The notes under the pieces: generated by a model
The model's input: only the letters and a program-made list of their open reading frames with translations
The model's database searches: none
Told to the model about the DNA's origin: nothing
Source: Actinomycetota bacterium
GTDB taxonomy: Bacteria > Cyanobacteriota > Vampirovibrionia > Obscuribacterales > Obscuribacteraceae
Length of the DNA: 5,603 bases
Assembly (NCBI GenBank): GCA_903970355.1
Contig: CAJCIF010000535.1
Span: 1 to 5,603, forward strand
Direction: 5' to 3'
Part shown: positions 1 to 5,603 of the stretch, in pieces
Layout of the letters: every line of letters starts with the position of its first letter
Numbering within the stretch: position 1 is the stretch's first letter
Made by a program: the position numbers and the translations under genes

Positions 1-1
1 T

Positions 2-322
2 TGTGTCTGGCTGGGTATCGATTACCTCAAAATACTTTCCGGTCTAGCTTCGGGTATAGAGCACATTGAAGCCCATGACATAGAGATCAGTCGTTCGCTC
101 TTAAATGACAGCGGTATGTATGGGCCTCTCTGGTGGCGGTATCGCATCCCTGGCAAAGGTCAGGTGGACTGGACACAAATGATTGAAGCCCTCAAGCTAT
201 ATGATTTTCAAGGCACCCTTTCTATTCACCTGGATGATGAGTTTGTGCCAAACGATCCTGATAGTCTTGATGAAGCATTAGACAGCAGCATCAAATTCCT
301 GGCACCACTTGTGCGAGACTAA
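2..322 (+). CDS. Sugar phosphate isomerase/epimerase-family protein, C-terminal part (5' end cut by window)
   Basis: The frame is open from the first bases to the TAA at 320-322, giving about 106 C-terminal residues; the start lies outside the window. What is seen: a W-x-G-I-D segment (nt 8-22), then an IEHIEAHDIEI stretch (nt 56-88), then WWRYRIPGKGQVDW, then a final strand GTLSIHLDDEF. This order matches the end of xylose-isomerase-like TIM-barrel proteins (AP endonuclease family 2), where the usual forms are WQGID, HxHAKDTE, WWRYRIPGxGxVDW and LSIEHED. Such proteins isomerise or epimerise sugars or inositol derivatives in the cytoplasm using a divalent metal. Oddly, the Glu normally found on the last strand (SIEHED) is His here, and the HxHAKD motif reads HIEAHD. 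Substrate and activity are therefore uncertain; the protein may be a divergent or non-catalytic member. It ends 23 bp before the alpha-mannosidase gene, which suggests co-transcription and a role in sugar use. The family call is fairly sure, the exact reaction unknown. Confidence 0.8.
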   Translation, partial: CVWLGIDYLKILSGLASGIEHIEAHDIEISRSLLNDSGMYGPLWWRYRIPGKGQVDWTQMIEALKLYDFQGTLSIHLDDEFVPNDPDSLDEALDSSIKFLAPLVRD

Positions 323-328
323 TAAGTT

Positions 329-336
329 AGGCGAGG
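329..336 (+). promoter_or_regulatory. Ribosome binding site for the alpha-mannosidase
   Basis: AGGCGAGG lies in the short gap after the upstream stop codon. Its GAGG ends 9 nt before the GTG at 346. This spacing supports GTG 346 as the start, since no ATG is available between the upstream stop and the first conserved motif, HTHWDREW. Confidence 0.65.
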
Positions 337-345
337 TTTTTAAGC

Positions 346-3210
346 GTGGTTCAAACACCAGCTTCCCAGAAGCAAAAAACGGTTTCCGTTTACCTTCACA
401 CCCACTGGGATAGGGAGTGGTACTTCCCGTTTGATACTTATCGAGTTCATCTCGTTCACATTGTCGAGAAGCTTTTAGCAGATCTCTTGTCCGGCAAGAT
501 ACCCTCCTTTGTGCTGGATGGCCAAACTTGCGTACTGGAAGATGTACTTGCCATAAAGCCGGAACTCAGGCAATCAATTGCAGACTGCATGGCGCAGGGG
601 AAATTGGAAGCAGGTCCCTGGTATGTGCTTTGCGATCAAATGTTAGTAGGCGGCGAAAGTCTCATTCGCAATCTATCTATTGGTATGGCGACTGCCGAGG
701 AATTCGGCAAGGTTGGACGCGCCGGCTACAATCCTGATACTTTCAGCCACAGCGCAGACTTGCCGCGCATCTTTAAAGGTTTTGGCATTGAAACCGCTCT
801 TGTCTGGCGCGGTGTGCCCGGCAAAGTTGGTGACCTCGTTTTTCGTTGGCGTAGTCCGGATGGCAGCGAGGTGATTTGTTACCACATGCCGCGCGGTTAC
901 TACAATCTTGCCCTGCACGATAACGCAGACAAAGACAAACTTCTCACCTTCCTGCGCGAATATTGCGAGCGCTCGGAAAAGGCGGCCGCTTGTTGGTCTT
1001 CTAAAACCGAAATGGCCCTTGTGCCGATTGGCGGCGACCACACCGGTATACCGAATGGTATCGGAGAAGCACTCGCTTCTGTTGCTTCTTCCGATTCAAA
1101 TTTCACAGCCAAAGTCGATACACTCACCGCATTTTGCGATGAACTAATTCAGAAAACAAAAGACATGGATTTGTTTGTCTTGCAAAGCGAACTGCGAGAC
1201 AACGCTGATGCTTACCGGTTTTTGCGTGCTTTCGTTTTGCCGGGTGTCCTTTCTGCCCGTCTATATTTGAAACAGGAAAATCGCGAATCCGAACGACGAC
1301 TGGTGAGGCTCATCGAACCAGTTGCTTCCATGTTATCTGTTTTGAAACGAACGGAATATCCCAGGGAAGAGTTGAAGTACGGCTGGAAGCTGCTCCTCAA
1401 GAACCATCCGCACGACAGCATATGCGGTACGAGTACGGATGCTGTGCACCGAGAAATGCGAATCAGAACAGAAAAACTGCAACATACTCTCGATGGCGTC
1501 GAAGCCTGCCTTCTTGAAAAAATCAACAAAGATACAAGTTTGTTTGGCTCCATCAATGCGCTCGACAGCACCCTGTGGTATGCCGAACCCAATCACTTCG
1601 CCGGCAAAATGCTTGTGGCAAACAACTCCGCATCCACAATCTCCGTGCCGGTTCCTTTCGCTCTTGCTACAGACAGCGGCAAAAATTCTGTTCGTTATGC
1701 AGGGTCGGAACAGGCGGAGGGAAAAGATAAGACAGCCGCTTCTTTTGATATTGCAAAATTAGTGCAACTCAATCGCGTGCAAATTGTAGAACGACGCAAA
1801 GTGACGGCACTGTTTGCCGGTGAAGGCAAGGAGCCGCTTGTACAAGATGTTGATCTAGACATTGGCTATGTATTTGCAGAAGATTTGCCGCCGCATGGCT
1901 TTAAAACTCTCGAGTTGAGTGGTTGGAAAGCACCGCTAGAAAATCCATGTACACTGACAGCCGGTGCTTACGATCTCACGCTCGAAAACGAAAGTCTAAA
2001 AGTAGTATTGAGCGGAGACGGTTCAATTCGCACGGCAGCAAAAGACGCCGGACAGGGTGTTCCCGAAGTAAAACTACGCTTGCAACTCTGGGATCAAGGA
2101 GATGGCGGTGACAGTTATAACTTCGACCCCGTTCCAGTCGATCGCCCCATTCAGGCAAATTTAGAAAGCATGTCGATGGGTCTGCAAGGGCCACTCGCGG
2201 TTTCAGTGATCCTCACGCATCGCATCGCCATTCCGGCCGGTGTTGAATTTTCGGATGATGAAATTGCGCCCGGCTTAAAAAAGACCTGGCGCTCCGAACA
2301 GACGATCGAACATTTCATCACGACGGAAATCATGTTGAAGCGAGGAGTGCCGCTCCTTTTCTTTAGAACTTACTGGAACAATCAATCGAGAGATCACAGG
2401 CTGGAAGTCCGTTTTGAACTGGAAGAAAATATTGCGACCACCTACTCAGAAAATCATTTCAGCCTGCTACGACGCGAAGGAGGTGTGCAAATAGAAGCAC
2501 CACTTCCGGTATCAGTAGGCAACGAAAGTCAACCGGCAAGATTTCCATGCCAGAGATTTTTCACAGCCAATGGTCATGTCTTTTTCAATGCCGGTTTACC
2601 GGAATACGGATTTTGGGACAACACAGTGTCGCTCACTCTCTTGCGTGCATTTTCGAAACTCTCCCGTGCGCGTCTCTGGACACGGGGCAGCGGCGCAGGT
2701 CCCGGCTTAGATACACCGGAAGCAAATTGTCTTGGCTTCAATATGGTGAGATACGCCTGGGCACCTCTTTCATTTACCGGCGTACTGCCTGCTTCTCCTG
2801 AAAGTGGAGAGCAAAGTCCACTTCATCCGCTCCTGGCAGCGCGCTGCTATGAACTGGCCGATTACTTTGATGCCGCATGGCTTAACTGGCCGCTTACAAA
2901 GAATGCCGATGAGATTCCCGGGCAGTCTCTCCTATATCTATCTAATGGTGCAATCAGATCGACAAGCCTGTTTCAGAAAAATGAGTGGTTAACGGTACGC
3001 CTGCTTAACGTCACCCAGCGGAAGCAAGAAACTATTCTCTCGATCAATTTTCCATTCACACAAGCCCTCGAAACAAATCTGAAGGGCGATCAACTCAATG
3101 AACCGGTTGGCCATAGACTTGATCCGGAAGCCAACAATTTTGGTAGTCCGTGCTTTTTCAGGTTGGAGTTTGCTCCTAACGAACTTAAAACAATGGCTTT
3201 CAAACTTTGA
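346..3210 (+). CDS. Alpha-mannosidase, glycoside hydrolase family 38 (MngB-like)
   Basis: A 954-residue retaining alpha-mannosidase expected to cleave terminal alpha-mannosyl residues from oligosaccharides or mannosylated small molecules; related bacterial enzymes include E. coli MngB (2-O-mannosyl-D-glycerate hydrolase). What is seen: the HTHWDREWY motif at residues 18-26, with metal ligands His20 and Asp22 of the HxD pair; YNPDTFSHS at 128-136, placing the nucleophile Asp131; GGDH at 229-232, whose Asp231 is the likely acid/base; a middle helical domain at about 280-375 with LPGVLSARLYLKQEN; and NHPHDSICGTSTDAVH at 353-368, with metal ligands His356-Asp357. Residues from about 415 to the end form the expected beta-rich C-terminal domains. 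There is no signal peptide, so the enzyme is probably cytoplasmic and acts on imported substrate. The start is GTG with a good ribosome site. It follows a sugar isomerase-like gene by 23 bp and precedes an exported-protein gene by 17 bp. Length is somewhat above MngB (about 880 residues). The family call is secure; the natural substrate is not shown, so no symbol is assigned. Confidence 0.95.
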   Translation: MVQTPASQKQKTVSVYLHTHWDREWYFPFDTYRVHLVHIVEKLLADLLSGKIPSFVLDGQTCVLEDVLAIKPELRQSIADCMAQGKLEAGPWYVLCDQMLVGGESLIRNLSIGMATAEEFGKVGRAGYNPDTFSHSADLPRIFKGFGIETALVWRGVPGKVGDLVFRWRSPDGSEVICYHMPRGYYNLALHDNADKDKLLTFLREYCERSEKAAACWSSKTEMALVPIGGDHTGIPNGIGEALASVASSDSNFTAKVDTLTAFCDELIQKTKDMDLFVLQSELRDNADAYRFLRAFVLPGVLSARLYLKQENRESERRLVRLIEPVASMLSVLKRTEYPREELKYGWKLLLKNHPHDSICGTSTDAVHREMRIRTEKLQHTLDGVEACLLEKINKDTSLFGSINALDSTLWYAEPNHFAGKMLVANNSASTISVPVPFALATDSGKNSVRYAGSEQAEGKDKTAASFDIAKLVQLNRVQIVERRKVTALFAGEGKEPLVQDVDLDIGYVFAEDLPPHGFKTLELSGWKAPLENPCTLTAGAYDLTLENESLKVVLSGDGSIRTAAKDAGQGVPEVKLRLQLWDQGDGGDSYNFDPVPVDRPIQANLESMSMGLQGPLAVSVILTHRIAIPAGVEFSDDEIAPGLKKTWRSEQTIEHFITTEIMLKRGVPLLFFRTYWNNQSRDHRLEVRFELEENIATTYSENHFSLLRREGGVQIEAPLPVSVGNESQPARFPCQRFFTANGHVFFNAGLPEYGFWDNTVSLTLLRAFSKLSRARLWTRGSGAGPGLDTPEANCLGFNMVRYAWAPLSFTGVLPASPESGEQSPLHPLLAARCYELADYFDAAWLNWPLTKNADEIPGQSLLYLSNGAIRSTSLFQKNEWLTVRLLNVTQRKQETILSINFPFTQALETNLKGDQLNEPVGHRLDPEANNFGSPCFFRLEFAPNELKTMAFKL

Positions 3211-3212
3211 TA

Positions 3213-3218
3213 TTGAGG
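3213..3218 (+). promoter_or_regulatory. Ribosome binding site that sets the start at ATG 3228
   Basis: TTGAGG ends 9 nt before ATG 3228, directly after the mannosidase stop. It favours ATG 3228 over the in-frame TTG at 3207, which overlaps the mannosidase stop, would sit upstream of this site and would add seven residues in front of the signal peptide. Confidence 0.65.
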
Positions 3219-3227
3219 ATACAAAGT

Positions 3228-4202
3228 ATGTTCTCGCCTCGTCAGTGTCTCGTTTCGGTCGCAATTCTCGCAGCGGTTTCTGCGCCGTATTTATTTACCC
3301 CTGCATTGGCCGGATACAGCAATCCCAATATTACGAAGCAGCAGCAATCGTGCATCAGCCGTGGCAATAGCTACGCAAGATCGCGCAAGGAAGCGAAAGC
3401 AACTCAAGCCTATGAGGCTGCCTTTGCTACAGCAACGGATGTCAATCAATGCCTGGCGATAGTGGACGGCACAGAAAAATATGGCAGTGTACTTAACGAT
3501 GCAAGACGGGCTGGTTTAAACAAAGCCCTTTCGCTTGCTACAAATGAACAAGACTTGTTGAACATTGCCGCTAAGTCTCGTCAAAATCAACTTTATGAAA
3601 TTACCAAAACAGCGGTTGACGGTGTAGTTGCAAAAGCGTCCACTACCAATGATCTCTACGAACTAGCCAGAAGAGCGCAAGCGACCTCTCTCAATGATGT
3701 TGCTCATATGTCGCTTCAACGGATTTACTCTCAAGCGAAAACGGTTGAAGATGCGGTTGCTTTTGCTAAACAAGCAAAACTTCTTGGTGCTGATGATCTC
3801 AGTCGCAAAGCCATAAAAGACATCATTGATGACGCCACAGAAACCCATGAGTTGTGCTCCTTTGTTACTCAGATTGAGGTGCTCGGCTATAAAGACCTCA
3901 TGCGCAGAGATCTTCGTAAAGCTCTCGATTTTGCCAAAAATGTAGATGACTGCAAGGAAGTTTTCGAAGTAGCAAGACATTACGATCAAGGAGATCTCTC
4001 TAATTTGGCTGCTTACCGTGGCAAACGCATGATACTAATGCAGCAAGTTCAGGACAACAAATCAGCTTACAAGGATCAACTCGAACAGTGGAAGGCCGGA
4101 AAGATGGCAGAACAAGAACAACAAGCTGCTGAAGATATGGCCAAGCAACAAGAACAACAGCAACAACCGGCACCCAATAAGGCACCTTCCCCAGGCTTCT
4201 AA
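3228..4202 (+). CDS. Exported alpha-helical repeat (solenoid-like) protein of unknown function
   Basis: A 324-residue protein not recognised as a named family. Residues 1-28 form a signal peptide: a short basic/polar start, a hydrophobic core and a TPALA end that fits signal peptidase I cleavage after Ala28. Residues 41-68 resemble one TPR-like helix pair (GNSYARSRKEAKATQAYEAAF). Residues 69-268 contain six tandem repeats of 33-35 residues, each starting with Ala, with a hydrophobic residue at position 10, Asp/Glu at 21 and a mostly aliphatic residue at 22. This pattern predicts two helices per repeat and a TPR/HEAT-like solenoid, a fold usually used to bind partners. Residues 270-313 are charged and Gln-rich, probably coiled coil, ending in a Pro-rich tail. 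The mature part has four Cys (42, 75, 210, 242) that could form disulfides. It lies 17 bp after the mannosidase and 17 bp before a second exported protein, so co-expression is likely. An envelope scaffold or binding role is inference only. Confidence 0.85.
   Translation: MFSPRQCLVSVAILAAVSAPYLFTPALAGYSNPNITKQQQSCISRGNSYARSRKEAKATQAYEAAFATATDVNQCLAIVDGTEKYGSVLNDARRAGLNKALSLATNEQDLLNIAAKSRQNQLYEITKTAVDGVVAKASTTNDLYELARRAQATSLNDVAHMSLQRIYSQAKTVEDAVAFAKQAKLLGADDLSRKAIKDIIDDATETHELCSFVTQIEVLGYKDLMRRDLRKALDFAKNVDDCKEVFEVARHYDQGDLSNLAAYRGKRMILMQQVQDNKSAYKDQLEQWKAGKMAEQEQQAAEDMAKQQEQQQQPAPNKAPSPGF
3432..4031 (+). repeat. Six tandem 33-35-residue protein repeats encoded in the exported solenoid protein
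   Basis: Repeat boundaries in the protein are 69-103 (35 residues), then 104-136, 137-169, 170-202, 203-235 and 236-268 (33 residues each). Openings are ATDVNQCL, ATNEQDLL, ASTTNDLY, AKTVEDAV, ATETHELC and AKNVDDCK. In repeats 2-6 position 21 is Glu, Asp, Asp, Asp, Asp and position 22 is Ile, Val, Leu, Leu, Leu; repeat 1 keeps the Asp (followed by Ala) after a two-residue insertion. The similarity is at protein level only; the DNA copies have diverged, which points to an old duplication under selection. Confidence 0.8.
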
Positions 4203-4205
4203 CCA

Positions 4206-4211
4206 GTGGAG
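4206..4211 (+). promoter_or_regulatory. Ribosome binding site that sets the GTG start at 4220
   Basis: GTGGAG, with GGAG ending 8 nt before GTG 4220. Starting here gives a complete N-terminal export signal. The next in-frame Met (residue 28) would remove it, so the GTG start is preferred. Confidence 0.65.
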
Positions 4212-4219
4212 ATTACAAA

Positions 4220-5290
4220 GTGAAAGCACAGATCGCCTCAATTCTTGCCGCGGCTCTAATACTTGCTTGTGGAACTTCTATTCATGCGAATCCATCGGGT
4301 ATGGAGTTGATTACTCCTCAGTCTGTGCAGAATATGAAGTTCAAACCATATACGAATGAAGATTGCGAGATTTCACTTTCATTGCCCTTAGATTGGAATG
4401 TCGTTGATAATCCGGACAACGATAATGCCTTGAAAGCGACATCACGTCCGGATGGAGATTTGCACGGGGATATTGTTCTCAGCAAGATCAAAGATTTCAC
4501 TTCAGACAAGGATGCGGCAAGCCTTATAGAAAGTAACTTTTTGTCCAAGATGCCTGGCTATAAAAAATTGGGAGAGCAATCTGTCACCTTCGGGCGGCAA
4601 AATCTGCATGGTATCTCACAAACATGCACCTTGAAAGTGAACGGACTGGATATTTGGCAGCGCCGCTTTTATTTTGTTGGCCCGGAAGATCGCGTAATAA
4701 CCATAGCATTTACTTGCCCTACATCTGAAGCGAATAAAATGCAGGCGGTGGCAAGCAATGTGGTGTCCTCGGTGCTAACCGGCAAATCAGCCAATATTGG
4801 CAAAAGCCCTGTATCGAATGCACTGTCGTTTTCAACTTATACAAGTCCTCTTGCAGGGCTTTCAATTGCATATCCATCTGGTTGGAAGATTGAATCAGGC
4901 GGTGAAAATAATAGTGTCGTGAAGATATCGGGAATGAGTCCAAGCGGCAAGCTCGGAAACATAAGTCTCCATGCCGCTCCAGCCACCTATCTCAATGCAG
5001 AAGATGTTGCTCGCGGCATTGAATCGGATATGTCCAAGAACCCTGAAATTTCCGATTACAAAACAGTTCGCGATGAAAGTTCTAGCTTCGGAACCAGTTC
5101 CAGCTTTCCCGGATACATGACGGAAAGCAGCTTTTTGTATCAGGGACAAAAAGCGACACAGCTGTCCGGGTACTTCAATGCTCTCAACAAACACTTCGTT
5201 TTGACTGTGAGTTGTTTCAATTGGGGACCCAATGAAATGCGCAGTCTTTTTTCTCGCGTGGCAGGATCGATCAAACCGATCGATCAATAA
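4220..5290 (+). CDS. Exported protein or lipoprotein with two tandem PsbP/DcrB-like domains
   Basis: A 356-residue protein starting at GTG. Residues 2-16 are a hydrophobic export signal. LILAC with Cys17 resembles a lipobox, though Leu at -2 is not the commonest choice; cleavage after IHA (residue 23) is the alternative. Two copies of the same domain follow, at about 42-187 and 204-354. Aligned landmarks are ISLSLPLDWNVV with LSIAYPSGWKIE; GDIVLSK with GNISLHA; a helix containing IESNFLSKMPGYK with one containing IESDMSKNPEISDYK; a Val/Ser-rich stretch ending in Phe-Gly (VTFG, SSFG); and a closing strand-helix with Cys166 and Cys332 at equivalent places. The opening strand plus P-x-x-W and the closing amphipathic helix resemble the Mog1/PsbP/DcrB fold, whose bacterial members are mostly small periplasmic or lipoprotein domains of poorly known function. 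The gene follows another exported protein by 17 bp with a similar leader, so the two may work together in the envelope. The fold call is by pattern; the function is unknown. Confidence 0.85.
   Translation: MKAQIASILAAALILACGTSIHANPSGMELITPQSVQNMKFKPYTNEDCEISLSLPLDWNVVDNPDNDNALKATSRPDGDLHGDIVLSKIKDFTSDKDAASLIESNFLSKMPGYKKLGEQSVTFGRQNLHGISQTCTLKVNGLDIWQRRFYFVGPEDRVITIAFTCPTSEANKMQAVASNVVSSVLTGKSANIGKSPVSNALSFSTYTSPLAGLSIAYPSGWKIESGGENNSVVKISGMSPSGKLGNISLHAAPATYLNAEDVARGIESDMSKNPEISDYKTVRDESSSFGTSSSFPGYMTESSFLYQGQKATQLSGYFNALNKHFVLTVSCFNWGPNEMRSLFSRVAGSIKPIDQ
5265..5285 (+). terminator. Perfect 8-bp stem-loop over the 3' end of the last gene; possible transcript-end hairpin
   Basis: GATCGATC, a 5-nt loop AAACC, then GATCGATC again. 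Each arm is itself a palindrome, so the pair is both a direct and an inverted repeat. It ends three bases before the TAA stop codon (5288-5290) and encodes the last residues (IKPID). It is followed by an A/T-rich stretch (AATAAATTT) but not by a proper run of T, so it is not a classic intrinsic terminator. It might stabilise or end the operon transcript, or it may be chance. Confidence 0.3.
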
Positions 5291-5309
5291 ATTTGGCGAT
5301 CTAACGAAC

Positions 5310-5494
5310 CCGAGGTTTGTCATATAAGTAGCTTTCACGAACTTGTCCGAGTTTGTCATATAAATCGTTTTTACGAGCTTGTCCGAGCTTTGTCATATAA
5401 GTCGTTTTTACGAGCTCGATCCGAGGTTTGTCATATAAGTCGTTTTTACGAGCTTGTCCGAGCTTTGTCATATAAGTCGCGTTCGCCAACTTGT
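5310..5494. repeat. Tandem array of five 37-bp direct repeats, intergenic
   Basis: Units start at 5310, 5347, 5383, 5421 and 5458, with lengths 37, 36, 38, 37 and 37, and abut without spacers. Each opens with CCGAG and carries TTTGTCATATAA at nearly the same place. The central three units continue TCGTTTTTACGAGCT; units 1 and 5 differ in this second half. One unit has lost a base after CCGAG and the next has one extra base near its end (CTCGAT). Each central unit contains a small hairpin, TCGT-TTTT-ACGA. No coding sequence is supported here. Possible roles are protein binding (iteron- or centromere-like), a transcript-end structure, or a neutral variable-number repeat; none can be chosen from the sequence alone. 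Confidence 0.9.
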
Positions 5495-5603
5495 CCGAAA
5501 TTGTCCCCTTAATCCGACGCCTAAATTTGCGAAAAAACTGACCAACAGAGACCGGCGGTTTGTCACATAAATCGTTTTCACTACCTGTCCCAATTTGAAC
5601 CAG
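5495..5603. repeat. Degenerate continuation of the 37-bp repeat array to the window end
   Basis: A decayed unit begins at 5495 (CCGAAATTGTCC). After an unrelated-looking stretch of about 30 bp, a better preserved unit begins at 5553, with GGTTTGTCACATAAATCGTT; it is 36 bp long. A further start follows at 5589 (CCCAATTTG) and is cut by the window edge. The array probably continues beyond the window. No gene, promoter or RNA was recognised in this stretch. Confidence 0.6.

Noticed and set aside
673..1127. Minus-strand ORFs of 122 and 75 codons inside the mannosidase
   Set aside because: They are antisense shadows of the conserved GH38 catalytic domain, with no domain resemblance or ribosome site of note.
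3207..3227. Alternative TTG start for the solenoid protein, overlapping the mannosidase stop
   Set aside because: The Shine-Dalgarno site lies downstream of this TTG and 9 nt before ATG 3228. The signal peptide also reads better from the ATG.
4895..5359. Minus-strand ORF of 154 codons running from the repeat array into the last gene
   Set aside because: It lies mostly antisense to the PsbP-like gene, shows no recognisable domain, and its N-terminus is repeat-derived. The + strand gene has a ribosome site, an export signal and domain similarity.
5301..5489. Minus-strand ORF of 62 codons with an internally repeated protein
   Set aside because: It is the translation of the DNA tandem repeats. 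It starts at TTG with no well-placed ribosome site, and stays open only because one unit has a base gained and another a base lost, which avoids the TAA found in one frame of the unit.
5310..5494. Promoter array: TATAAG resembles a -10 box and TTGTCA or TTGTCC a -35 box in every unit
   Set aside because: The nearest -35-like and -10-like elements within or between units are not 16-18 bp apart on the + strand. The minus-strand pair at 17 bp (ATGACA, TAAAAA) has a poor -10 box.
5310..5603. CRISPR array
   Set aside because: The 37-bp length is in the CRISPR repeat range, but units abut directly with no unique spacers, lengths vary (36-38), units are not identical, and no cas gene is in the window.

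Overview
The window reads as ordinary chromosomal DNA from a bacterium. Genes are tightly spaced, all on the + strand, with clear Shine-Dalgarno sites and two GTG starts. Base composition looks moderate, about half G+C by eye. Two of the four genes encode proteins with N-terminal export signals. No ribosomal or phylogenetic marker gene is present, so the organism cannot be named from this stretch. A weak guess from the gene style (PsbP-like exported proteins, Q-rich tails, intergenic tandem repeats) is a non-photosynthetic relative of cyanobacteria such as Obscuribacterales. Planctomycete-like or other environmental diderm lineages are equally open.

Layout: (1) 2-322, the 3' end of a sugar phosphate isomerase/epimerase-family TIM-barrel gene cut by the window edge. 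(2) 346-3210, a full-length cytoplasmic GH38 alpha-mannosidase with its catalytic and metal-binding motifs intact. (3) 3228-4202, an exported protein of unknown function built from six tandem 33-35-residue helical repeats followed by a Q/E-rich tail. (4) 4220-5290, an exported protein or lipoprotein with two tandem copies of a PsbP/DcrB-like domain. A perfect 8-bp hairpin sits on the 3' end of its coding region. (5) 5291-5603, no gene: an array of 37-bp direct tandem repeats, five well conserved units followed by degenerate ones that run to the window edge.

Gene gaps are 23, 17 and 17 bp, so the four genes look like one transcription unit. The first two make sense together as a sugar module: the mannosidase would release mannose from imported mannosyl compounds, and an isomerase/epimerase-like protein would act on sugars. 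The epimerase-like protein, however, lacks the usual C-terminal metal-binding Glu. The last two genes have no evident link to sugar metabolism. They may be linked to each other as cell-envelope proteins, and they share a similar translation leader. The most unusual items are the regular six-repeat solenoid, the double PsbP-like protein and the 37-bp tandem array. No defence system, mobile element, RNA gene or CRISPR array was found.
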